The position numbers and the translations under genes are program-made. From Gemmatimonadota bacterium (GTDB lineage Bacteria > Gemmatimonadota > Gemmatimonadetes > Gemmatimonadales > Gemmatimonadaceae), in contig JADJNZ010000005.1 of assembly GCA_016714015.1 (NCBI GenBank), positions 248,001 through 312,000 of the forward strand: a DNA stretch of 64,000 nt, given 5' to 3'. Shown here piece by piece: positions 56,885 through 64,000 of this stretch. Under the pieces are notes generated by a model. The model ran no database searches, had not been told where the DNA came from, and saw only the letters and a list, made by a program, of their open reading frames with translations. Within the stretch, counting starts at the first letter, position 1. Each line of letters opens with the position of its first letter.

Positions 56885-58156
56885 ATGTCCGAGCCAATTG
56901 CCGCCCGCCGCGCCCTGCTGAAGTACCTCGCCGCGAGTCCGCTGCTGGCGGCCCTCGCTGGCACCGCGTGCGACGCCGAGGGCGATGACGCGCCCGCCGC
57001 CGCCGATCGCTTCGGCTCGCTCGGCGAGCCCGACCAGGAGCTGGGGGAGCTGGTGGCGAGCGCCGACAAGGCGCTCGACGTCTTCGACCTCCGCGTGACC
57101 GCGCAGCAGGCGCTCCCGCCGGCGCACTACGGCTACATCGCCACCGGCGTCGACGGCGACGTGACGCTTCGCGCCAACCGGTCCGCTTTCTCGCACTGGC
57201 ATCTGCGCAGCCGACGGCTCGTCGGCGTCACCGACATCGACATGCGCACCACGGTCGCGGGAACGGCGATGGACACGCCGATCATCGTCATGCCGACCGG
57301 GAGCCAGCGCGCCTTCCATCCGGATGGCGAGCTGGCCACCGCGCGGGCGGCGAAGTCGGAGGGGCACCTGATGATGCTCTCGACCGTCTCGACGACGTCC
57401 GTCGAGGACGTCGCCGCGGCGCGTGGCGCACCGATCTGGTACCAGCTCTATCCCACGTCGCGCTGGGAGATCACCGAGAAGTTGCTGCGTCGCGCCGAGG
57501 GGGCGGGCTGCCCCGTGGTGGTGCTCACGGTGGATCTCCCCGTCTCGAGCAACCGGATCAGCATCCAGCGCTTCATCAAGCGCGACCGGCGCGACTGCTC
57601 GCAGTGCCACGCGCAGAGCGACGCCTACGGGAGCATGAACACGCAGTTCGCGCGCAAGCCGATGTTCGACGGCGTCGAGATGAAGGACTCGGACTTCAAC
57701 ATCCCGATGCTCACCTGGGACTTCGTCGAGAAGCTCAAGGCGGCGACGCCCATGAAGGTCTTCGTGAAGGGCATCGTGACCGCCCAGGATGCCGCGCACT
57801 GCATCGCCCGCGGCGCCGACGGCATCGTCGTCAGCAACCACGGGGGCCGCGCCGACGAGAGCGGGCGCGGCGCGATCGACTGCCTGCCCGAGATCGCGCG
57901 TGAGGTGCGGAAGCGCGTCCCGGTGATCCTCGACTCGGGCGTGCGCCGCGGCACCGACGTCTTCACCGCGCTTGCCCTCGGGGCCGACGCGGTCGGGATC
58001 GGGCGGCCGTACCTGTGGGGGCTCGGGGCCTTCGGCGAGGCGGGCGTGGCGCGCGTGCTGCGGCTGCTGAAGGCCGAGCTGCGCACGGTGATGGCGATCG
58101 GCGGCACGCGCGCGCTGGCGGACATCGGCGCCGACTCGGTCATGCGGGCGACATGA
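56885..58156 (+). CDS. Lipoprotein FMN-dependent alpha-hydroxy-acid oxidase with CxxCH motif
   Basis: A 423-residue exported enzyme of the lactate/glycolate oxidase family. The N-terminal lipoprotein signal (LLAALAGTAC, Cys29) is unusual for this family. The TIM barrel has PIIVMPTGSQRAFHPDGE, YQLYP, TVDLPVSS, KVFVKGI and the catalytic His319 in VVSNHGGRADESGRG. Between the barrel halves is DCSQCHAQ (238-242), a CxxCH heme-attachment-like motif. If heme were attached the enzyme could pass electrons to a cytochrome chain in place of oxygen (inference). It is divergent from the D-aminoacylase run. Confidence 0.87.
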   Translation: MSEPIAARRALLKYLAASPLLAALAGTACDAEGDDAPAAADRFGSLGEPDQELGELVASADKALDVFDLRVTAQQALPPAHYGYIATGVDGDVTLRANRSAFSHWHLRSRRLVGVTDIDMRTTVAGTAMDTPIIVMPTGSQRAFHPDGELATARAAKSEGHLMMLSTVSTTSVEDVAAARGAPIWYQLYPTSRWEITEKLLRRAEGAGCPVVVLTVDLPVSSNRISIQRFIKRDRRDCSQCHAQSDAYGSMNTQFARKPMFDGVEMKDSDFNIPMLTWDFVEKLKAATPMKVFVKGIVTAQDAAHCIARGADGIVVSNHGGRADESGRGAIDCLPEIAREVRKRVPVILDSGVRRGTDVFTALALGADAVGIGRPYLWGLGAFGEAGVARVLRLLKAELRTVMAIGGTRALADIGADSVMRAT

Positions 58157-58794
58157 GCGCGCTGCTGCTGGCGCTCGCCCTCGCGTGCATCGCGGGCGAG
58201 TACCTGGACCTCCCGGTGCTGATCTACGTCACGAAGCCGCTCGCGACGCTCATCACGATCGCGATCGCGGTGCGCGCGACGAACCCGGTCTCGCCCCGCT
58301 ATCGCACGCTCGTCACCGCGGGCCTCGTCGCCTCGCTGGCCGGCGACGTCTTCCTGATGCTGCCGGGGGATCGGTTCATCGCCGGGCTCGCGAGCTTCCT
58401 CGTCGCGCACCTCTTGTACATCGCCGCGTTCGCCGGCGCGGGCGGCGGACTTCGCAGTCCCGCGTCGGCGCTGCCCGTGGGCGTGTTCGCGCTCGCGATG
58501 CTCGCCACCCTCTGGCCGGAACTCGGGGCGCTGCGACTCCCCGTCGCCGCGTACGTCATGGTCATCGCCGCGATGGGCTGGCAGGCGCTCGCGCGATGGG
58601 GCCGTTCGCCGGGGGCCGAGCTCGCGGCCCTCGGCGCCGTGAGCTTTCTGGTGTCCGACAGCGCGCTCGCCGTCGGGCGGTTCATGGGGCCGTTCGGCGG
58701 GGACCGGGCGCTCGTGCTCGGGACGTACTGGCTCGCGCAGTGGTGCATCGCGCGTTCGGTGGCGGGTCCCGGCCGATTCAGCGCGCGAGGATGA
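58153..58794 (+). CDS. YhhN-family lysoplasmalogenase-like membrane protein
   Basis: A 213-residue membrane protein with about seven helices. YVTKPLATLITIAIAVRA and DVFLMLPGDRFIAGLASFLVAHLLYIAAF match the lysoplasmalogenase (YhhN/TMEM86) family, which cleaves the vinyl-ether bond of lysoplasmalogens. Activity in bacteria is little tested. The ATG overlaps the stop of the hydroxy-acid oxidase gene (ATGA). The last 17 bases overlap the convergent fucosidase gene. Confidence 0.85.
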   Translation: MSALLLALALACIAGEYLDLPVLIYVTKPLATLITIAIAVRATNPVSPRYRTLVTAGLVASLAGDVFLMLPGDRFIAGLASFLVAHLLYIAAFAGAGGGLRSPASALPVGVFALAMLATLWPELGALRLPVAAYVMVIAAMGWQALARWGRSPGAELAALGAVSFLVSDSALAVGRFMGPFGGDRALVLGTYWLAQWCIARSVAGPGRFSARG

Positions 58795-60124
58795 GCGCGA
58801 CGACCTGATCCGGTGTCGCGGCGTCGCGACGCGGCAGCGTGAGCGTGACTGACTCGGCCGTGTTCGCCACGGTGACGGCCGCGCCGCCGTCGAGCAAGTA
58901 GGCCCGCGCCACGCGGCGCGTGAGCGCCGGCAGCGCGACCACGCGATCCGTTCCCTCGAGCAGGTGCACGAAGACCGTGTCGCCCTTCTGGGTCGTCACC
59001 CCCCACGGGCGCGGCGTGAGCGGTCCGGGGCGCGTGCCGTAGATGCTCGCGCCGTTCACGTCGAGCCAGCGCCCCACCTGCGCGAGCGTCGCGACGACCG
59101 TGTCGGGGAAGGTGCCGTCGGGGCGCGGCCCCACGTTCAACAGATAGTTCGCGCCGCGACCCGCGGCGCCGGCGAGCTCGCGGATCAGCTGCCGCGACGA
59201 CTTCCACGCGCGGTCGTGGAGCCGGAAGCCCCACGAGTCGTTCATCGTCTGTGCGGTCTCCAAGGGCAGCGCGCCGATGGTCGTGGTGTTGAACCCTGCG
59301 GAGTTCGCGCCGGGAAGGTCCTTCTCGAACGTCTGCACGTCCTCGCCGGGCCGTGGCGGTTCGTGGTTGTTGGGGATGATGAGCGCCGACGGCTGCAGGC
59401 GGTGGATCAGCGCGTAGGTGCGGTCGAGTCGCCAGTCGGCCGTCGGCTTGTCCCAGAGGCCGTCGAGCCAGATCCCGCCGATGGGCCCGAAGCCGGTGAG
59501 CAGCTCGGTCAGGTGCGCATCCATGTAGTCGAGGTAATGCGGCCAATCCCCGGCCATCGGCCGTCCGGCGGTCGCGCCCGTCTGCCCGCGCGGGAAGTAG
59601 TCGGGATGGTGCCAGTCGAGCTGCGAATAGTAGAGGAACAGCTTGATCCCCTGGCGGCGACACTCCTCCGCGAGTTCCCGCACGATGTCGCGGCCGAACG
59701 GCGTCCGCTTCACCACGTTCCAGTCGCTCACCTTCGAGTCCCAGAGCGCGATCCCATCGTGGTGCTTCGTGACGAGCGTGATGTAGCGCATCCCGGAGGC
59801 CTTCGCCGTCGCGACCCACTGGCGCGCGTCGAAGCGCTTGGGGTCGAACAGCGGCGGCAGCTGCTCGAACTCCGCCGCCGTGATCCCGCGGTTGTTCATC
59901 ACCCATTCCGCGTCCTGGAGCACGCTCCAGACGCCCCAATGGATGAACATCCCGTACTTCGCATCCTGGTACCACTCGCGCGCCGCGAGATTCTCGGCGC
60001 TCGGCACGTAGCCCGCCTGTGCGCGCGCGGGGGCGGGCACGAGGAGACCGGCTGCCAGCGCCAGCGCGAGGATGGTGCGCGAGCGGGCGGGAGCGGCGGC
60101 AGGAGCGAGCGCAGCAGCGGACAT
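58778..60124 (-). CDS. Exported GH29 alpha-L-fucosidase
   Basis: Releases terminal L-fucose from glycans. 448 residues with an exported N-terminus (ALALAAGLLVPAPARAQA). GH29 landmarks: WYQDAKYGMFIHWGVWSV, KHHDGIALWDSKVSDWNVVKRTPFGRDIVREL, YYSQLDWHHPDYFPRG, GGIWLDGLWD (catalytic nucleophile Asp), and NYLLNVGPRPDGTFPD. A short C-terminal beta domain follows. ATG 60124 is the first start giving a signal peptide. Confidence 0.92.
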   Translation of the reverse strand: MSAAALAPAAAPARSRTILALALAAGLLVPAPARAQAGYVPSAENLAAREWYQDAKYGMFIHWGVWSVLQDAEWVMNNRGITAAEFEQLPPLFDPKRFDARQWVATAKASGMRYITLVTKHHDGIALWDSKVSDWNVVKRTPFGRDIVRELAEECRRQGIKLFLYYSQLDWHHPDYFPRGQTGATAGRPMAGDWPHYLDYMDAHLTELLTGFGPIGGIWLDGLWDKPTADWRLDRTYALIHRLQPSALIIPNNHEPPRPGEDVQTFEKDLPGANSAGFNTTTIGALPLETAQTMNDSWGFRLHDRAWKSSRQLIRELAGAAGRGANYLLNVGPRPDGTFPDTVVATLAQVGRWLDVNGASIYGTRPGPLTPRPWGVTTQKGDTVFVHLLEGTDRVVALPALTRRVARAYLLDGGAAVTVANTAESVTLTLPRRDAATPDQVVALILAR

Positions 60125-60221
60125 CACGTGGCGACCCCGGTGGGATGTGCGTCCAGAACATAGCAGGACAGCCCGCCGACCGCGTGCTATGTTCTGGCCA
60201 CCCTCACCCGGAGCCCCCCCC

Positions 60222-60806
60222 GTGCTCGACCGCCGCACCTTCGTGATCAAGGAACGCGTCGCGTTCATGAAGCTGAGCGACACCTATGACATCCTCGACG
60301 CCGAGTCCGGCGCGACGATCGGGATCGCGCAGGAGCGCATCTCGGGGCTCGTGAAGACACTGCGGCTCCTGCTCGGCAAGCGTCTCATGCCCACGACCGT
60401 CGTGATCGCCGAGCGCGAGGGCGGGGCACCGGTCATCACCCTCTCGCGCGGCCCGACCTTCATCCGCGCGCTGGTGAAGGTGACCGACGGGGCGGGGAAG
60501 CAGCTCGGCGTGCTCCGCTCGAAGTTCTTCTCGTTCGGTGGCGGGTTCTTCGTGCTCAACGCCTCCGGCGAGACCGTGGGCGAGGTGAAGGGCAACCTCG
60601 TGGGGTGGAACTTCCAGTTCCTCACCGGTGGGCGGAAGGTCGGGACGATCGCGAAGAAGTGGGCCGGGATCGGCAAGGAGCTGTTCACCAACGCCGACAC
60701 CTACGTGGTCGCGGTGGAGGACCCGAAGGCGACGGCCTCGCTCACCGCCCTCATCCTCGCGTCCGGGATCGCGATCGACACCGTGTTCAAGGAACAGCAG
60801 AAGTGA
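60222..60806 (+). CDS. LURP-one-related/scramblase-like protein
   Basis: A 194-residue soluble tubby-like protein. LDRRTFVIKERVAFMKLSDTYDILDAESGATIGIAQE is the family start, with KLFSFGG-like and VGEVKGN beta-strand repeats and a C-terminal hydrophobic helix (ASLTALILASGIAIDTVF). The start is GTG 60222; an ATG farther upstream would make an unlikely Arg/Pro-rich leader. Tubby/LURP-one proteins bind membranes or phosphoinositides in eukaryotes. The role here is unknown. Overlaps the next gene at the stop (TGATG). Confidence 0.82.
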   Translation: MLDRRTFVIKERVAFMKLSDTYDILDAESGATIGIAQERISGLVKTLRLLLGKRLMPTTVVIAEREGGAPVITLSRGPTFIRALVKVTDGAGKQLGVLRSKFFSFGGGFFVLNASGETVGEVKGNLVGWNFQFLTGGRKVGTIAKKWAGIGKELFTNADTYVVAVEDPKATASLTALILASGIAIDTVFKEQQK

Positions 60807-61780
60807 TGCACGCTCTCGGCGGCCGCGCGCGGCGCGCGGCCGCCGCGCTCCTCGTGTGCCTCTCGCTCGGCGGCGTGGCCGTCCTCGCTCGCCCCGCGGC
60901 CGCGCAGGTGCGGGGCACGCTCGTGCTGCAGTCTGACTTCGGCACGCGGGACGGCGCCGTAGCATCAATGAAGGGCGTCGCCACCGGCGTGGACCCGTCG
61001 CTCCGCGTCCACGACCTCACCCACCAGATCGAACCGTTCGACATCTGGGAGGGCGCGTACCGGCTGCGGCAGGTGACGCCCTTCTGGCCGGCCGGCACGG
61101 TCTTCGTCTCCATCGTCGATCCGGGCGTCGGCACGGCGCGCCTCGGCGTCGTCGCGCGCACGCGCCGCGGCCTCCTCATCGTTACGCCGGACAACGGCAC
61201 GCTCACCCTCATCGCCGACGAGGTGGTGGAAGTGCGCGAGATCGACCTCGCGCGCCAGCGGCTCCCCGGCTCCGAGCGGTCGCACACCTTCCACGGGCGA
61301 GACGTCTTCGCCTACGTCGGCGCGCGCCTCGCCGCGGGCAAGGTGCGCTTCGAGGACGTGGGGCCGTCGCGCGGCACGGAGATGGTCCGGCTCCCCGTAC
61401 CCGTCGCGCGGCGCGAGGGGAACGCGCTCCACGGCATGGTCGCGATGATCGACCGGCCGTACGGCAACCTCTGGACGAACATCCCCGCCGCCATGCTCGA
61501 CTCGATGGGGTGGCGGGTGGGCGACACGCTCGAGGTGGTCGTCTCGCAAGAGGGGACCGAACGCGCGCGGATCGCCGCCGTGCCCTTCGTCGAGAGCTTC
61601 GGCCAGGTGGCGGTGGGGCAGCCGGTCGCCTACCTGAACAGTCTCCTCGAACTCGCCGTCGCGCTCAATCAGGGGAGCTACGCCGAGCGGTTCGGCGTGG
61701 GCGCCGGACCCGCCTGGACCATCCGCGTCCATTGGCGGGGAGTGGACCGGCGCGAAGTGCGAGGGCCGCCGAGCGACTGA
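60806..61780 (+). CDS. Exported SAM-hydroxide adenosyltransferase (DUF62)
   Basis: A 324-residue enzyme of the SAM hydrolase family that splits S-adenosylmethionine into adenosine and methionine using hydroxide. The signal-peptide-like N-terminus ends near AAAQV (residue 35), which is not typical for the family. Core motifs: LQSDFGTRDGAVASMKGV, HDLTHQIEPFDIWEGAYRL, VDPGVGT, TPDNGTLTLI, and HTFHGRDVFA. The C-terminal beta-barrel has GNLWTNIPAAMLD. It follows the LURP-one-like gene with overlapping stop and start. Confidence 0.88.
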   Translation: MHALGGRARRAAAALLVCLSLGGVAVLARPAAAQVRGTLVLQSDFGTRDGAVASMKGVATGVDPSLRVHDLTHQIEPFDIWEGAYRLRQVTPFWPAGTVFVSIVDPGVGTARLGVVARTRRGLLIVTPDNGTLTLIADEVVEVREIDLARQRLPGSERSHTFHGRDVFAYVGARLAAGKVRFEDVGPSRGTEMVRLPVPVARREGNALHGMVAMIDRPYGNLWTNIPAAMLDSMGWRVGDTLEVVVSQEGTERARIAAVPFVESFGQVAVGQPVAYLNSLLELAVALNQGSYAERFGVGAGPAWTIRVHWRGVDRREVRGPPSD

Positions 61781-61838
61781 TGGCGGCAGGGCCGGGTTCG
61801 CGCTAACGTAGGCGACCCCACGCGCCCTCGGAGGCCGC

Positions 61839-64000
61839 ATGTTCCACCGTTCATGCGCTCGCGCGCTCGTCGCGATCGCCACCCTCGTCACCGCCACCGT
61901 CGCGCACGCCCAAGCGGGCATGATCCGCGGCAAGGTGAGCGACTCCAGCGGCACCGCTATCGCCGGTGTCATCCTCACGGTCGATCGCACGCAGGTGCGC
62001 GCGCAGACCACGGGGACCGGCACGTACCAGCTCGTCGGCGTGCCGGCCGGCCAGTGGACGGTGCGCGCGCGCGTGATCGGGTTCGCGCCGATGACCGCGA
62101 CGGTGACGGTGACCGCTGGGCAGACCGCGACACAGGACTTCACGCTCAACCGCGCCTCGCAGCAGCTCGCGGCCGCGGTCGTGACCGGCTCCCGTGCGCA
62201 GCACACCGCCGCTGACGAGCTCGCGGTGCCGGTGGACGTGGTGACCGCCGAGACGATCGAGAAGCAGGGCACGACCGAGCTCTCGGCGATCCTCCAGGCC
62301 GTCTCGCCGTCAGTGAACTTCCCGCGGCAGTCGGTGACCGACGCCGACGACATCGTGCGGCCCTTCACCATGCGCGGACTCTCGCCCGACCACACCCTGG
62401 TGCTCGTGAACGGGGTCCGCCGCCATCGCACGTCGCTGGTCCACACCTTCGCCTTCGGCATGCCGGCGGGATCGACCGGCGTCGACCTGAACGCGCTGCC
62501 GTCGAGCGCGATCGATCGCATGGAGGTCCTGCGCGACGGTGCCGCGGCGCAGTACGGCTCCGACGCGATCGCCGGCGTGGTGAACCTGCAGCTCAAGCGC
62601 GGCGAGTTCGCGCCGTTCGTCAACGCCGACTTCGGCCGGTATGTGGTGGGCGACTATCCCGACGACGGTGACACGTACAACGTGAACGGCGGATGGGGCG
62701 TGAAGGTCGGCCGCGGCTCCCTCGGGCTCTTCGCCGAGGTCCGCAATCGCCAGCGCACCAACCGCGCCTGGCCCGAGGCCGCAGACCAGATCGTCCCCGG
62801 GGACGCGGACGTGGTCGACTCCAAGGGCAACATCCTGCAGAAGAACAACGCCGTCGATCAGCCCAACCACCGCCTCGGCGACGGTCTGGCCGACGACAAG
62901 ATCCTCTTCGCCGACTTCCGCCTCCCGCTCGACGATGCCGGTACGCGCAGCTTCTATGCCTTCGGCGGGTACTCCAACCGCGTCGGCACGGGCAATGGCT
63001 TCTACCGTCAGGGTCTCTCGGAGCGGAACTGGCCGTCGCAGTACCCCAGGGGCTTCCTCCCTGAGTTCCGGCCGGACGTGGTGGACTGGTCGCTCGCCGC
63101 GGGGTTCAAGGGTGAGGCGGGGCCGTGGACCTACGATGCGGCGCTCTCGTCGGGTGCGAGCGAGTTCGACTACAAGCTCCGCAACACGCTCAACACCTCC
63201 CTCGGTCCGTGCTTCGTCACCGCCTGCGCGCCGGGCCTCGACGGCATCTTCGGCAACGCGGACGATCCGGGCATCCCCAACCAGACGAGCTTCTACGCGG
63301 GCGGCCTGCGCGGCAACGAGACGCAGGTGACCTTCGACGCGTCGCGACAGGTGCAGACGTCGCTACCCTCGCCGCTCACGCTCGCCTTCGGCGCGGCGCT
63401 CCGCCAGGAGAGCTTCGAGCTCATCGCCGGCGAGCGCGCCTCGTGGATCCAGGGCGGGCACCTCACGCAGTTCGGCGATCCCGCCCCCGGCGGCTCGCAG
63501 GTCTTCAGCGGCTTCCTCCCCTCCACCGCGGTCGAGGCCACGCGCAACAACATCGCGGCCTACGCGGAGGCGGAGACCGACCTCACGCAGCGCATCCTCG
63601 CCAACGTGGCGGCCCGCTTCGAGAACTACAGCGACTTCGGCTCGCAGCTGAGCACCAAGCTCGCGCTCCGCTTCCAGGTGGCCGAGCAGTTCGTGCTGCG
63701 CGGCGCGGCGAGCACCGGCTTCCGCGCCCCGTCGCTCGCGCAGAGCAACTATGGCAGCCGCATCACGAGCTTCCGCCTCGACACGGGCACGGGCCAGCAG
63801 GTGCCGTTCGAGATCGGCATCTTCCCCACCGACGACCCGGCCGCGCGCGCGCTCGGCTCGAAGGACCTCAAGGCCGAGACCTCGGTGAACCTGAGTGCCG
63901 GCATGGCGTGGAGCCCGTCCGACCGCTTCACCATGACGGTGGACGGCTACTCGATCACGCTCAACGACCGCATCCTGCTCACCGGCTTCCTCGGCGGTCC
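61839..64000 (+). CDS. TonB-dependent outer-membrane receptor, C-terminus cut by window edge
   Basis: Outer-membrane transporter for siderophores, carbohydrates or peptides. The frame is open from ATG 61839 to the end of the window (720 codons). Signal peptide to about residue 25 (TVAHAQA). Carboxypeptidase-regulatory-like domain at about 28-105 (IRGKVSDSSGTAIAGVILTVD...). Plug domain at about 112-235 (VTGSRAQHTAADELAVPVDVVTAETIEKQG, RRHRTSLVH, DGAAAQYGSDAIAGVVNLQLK). The beta-barrel follows with NNIAAYAEAETDLT and LRGAASTGFRAPSLAQ. GGAGG lies four bases before the ATG. About 20 percent of the barrel is missing. Confidence 0.93.
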   Translation, partial: MFHRSCARALVAIATLVTATVAHAQAGMIRGKVSDSSGTAIAGVILTVDRTQVRAQTTGTGTYQLVGVPAGQWTVRARVIGFAPMTATVTVTAGQTATQDFTLNRASQQLAAAVVTGSRAQHTAADELAVPVDVVTAETIEKQGTTELSAILQAVSPSVNFPRQSVTDADDIVRPFTMRGLSPDHTLVLVNGVRRHRTSLVHTFAFGMPAGSTGVDLNALPSSAIDRMEVLRDGAAAQYGSDAIAGVVNLQLKRGEFAPFVNADFGRYVVGDYPDDGDTYNVNGGWGVKVGRGSLGLFAEVRNRQRTNRAWPEAADQIVPGDADVVDSKGNILQKNNAVDQPNHRLGDGLADDKILFADFRLPLDDAGTRSFYAFGGYSNRVGTGNGFYRQGLSERNWPSQYPRGFLPEFRPDVVDWSLAAGFKGEAGPWTYDAALSSGASEFDYKLRNTLNTSLGPCFVTACAPGLDGIFGNADDPGIPNQTSFYAGGLRGNETQVTFDASRQVQTSLPSPLTLAFGAALRQESFELIAGERASWIQGGHLTQFGDPAPGGSQVFSGFLPSTAVEATRNNIAAYAEAETDLTQRILANVAARFENYSDFGSQLSTKLALRFQVAEQFVLRGAASTGFRAPSLAQSNYGSRITSFRLDTGTGQQVPFEIGIFPTDDPAARALGSKDLKAETSVNLSAGMAWSPSDRFTMTVDGYSITLNDRILLTGFLGG

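Noticed and set aside
55286..57841. 851-residue minus-strand frame spanning the D-aminoacylase and hydroxy-acid oxidase region
   Set aside because: It crosses two real genes in wrong frames and shows no domain.
1..64000. tRNA or rRNA genes
   Set aside because: I looked for T-loop and 3' CCA-type patterns and saw no convincing cloverleaf. A covariance-model scan would be decisive.

Overview
The window is high-GC bacterial chromosome with short intergenic gaps, many ATGA or GTGA overlaps, and no tRNA, rRNA, insertion sequence or CRISPR array that I can see. The style fits Gemmatimonadota: a serine/threonine kinase with a C-terminal PD40 propeller, a large PD40-amidohydrolase, secreted D-aminoacylase-like and M14 proteins, a DUF5916 outer-membrane protein and a VPS10/BNR-propeller protein. 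This placement is an inference from gene content and not from a marker gene. The first gene (coxB) and the last (a TonB-dependent receptor) are cut by the window edges.

Layout. 1-5.3 kb: coxB, a small unknown gene and an aspartase fused to a cyclic-nucleotide-binding-like domain (all minus strand), then a glycosylasparaginase (plus). Between the last two lies a 119-bp imperfect inverted repeat enclosing a broken four-helix-bundle (S23/IVS-type) gene. 5.3-9.1 kb: a chemoreceptor divergent from leuS. 9.2-14 kb: an M14 carboxypeptidase and a paralogue without zinc ligands, then an M20 amidohydrolase. 14-18.7 kb: a minus-strand run DUF2239 - MATE exporter - FeS photolyase - DUF2256 - exported unknown protein, headed by a promoter with two operator-like 18-bp sites. 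18.7-26.4 kb: rhomboid, DinB-like, membrane protein, cupin, DUF3311 plus sodium-solute symporter, lipoprotein cytochrome c, a second chemoreceptor, YaeQ and a small unknown protein. 26.5-31 kb: VPS10/BNR propeller protein, GH53 galactanase, Cdd1-type protein. 31-38 kb: MBL hydrolase, PD40-amidohydrolase and PD40-kinase in tandem. 38-42.3 kb: Met-rich secreted protein, cytochrome b plus YedY-like molybdoenzyme, CcdA plus TlpA, ECF sigma plus anti-sigma. 42.3-48.4 kb: an MhqOD-like esterase/dioxygenase pair, amidase, amidohydrolase, RsmD and small genes, asparaginase-domain and ACT-domain genes. 48.4-52.4 kb: DUF5916 protein, dienelactone hydrolase, Uma2 protein. 52.4-58.8 kb: a three-gene run of a serine hydrolase and two D-aminoacylase-like enzymes, divergent from a lipoprotein alpha-hydroxy-acid oxidase with a CxxCH motif, then lysoplasmalogenase. 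58.8-64 kb: GH29 fucosidase, LURP-one-like protein, exported SAM-hydroxide adenosyltransferase, TonB receptor.

How the genes fit together. Many products are exported or lipid-anchored and act on peptides, amides or glycans (M14, amidases, D-aminoacylases, glycosylasparaginase, GH53, GH29). This suggests a heterotroph that scavenges polymers and peptides. Respiratory and redox functions (coxB, cytochrome c, CcdA/TlpA, molybdoenzyme, MhqOD-like pair) and sensing (two chemoreceptors, kinase, ECF sigma) make up most of the rest.
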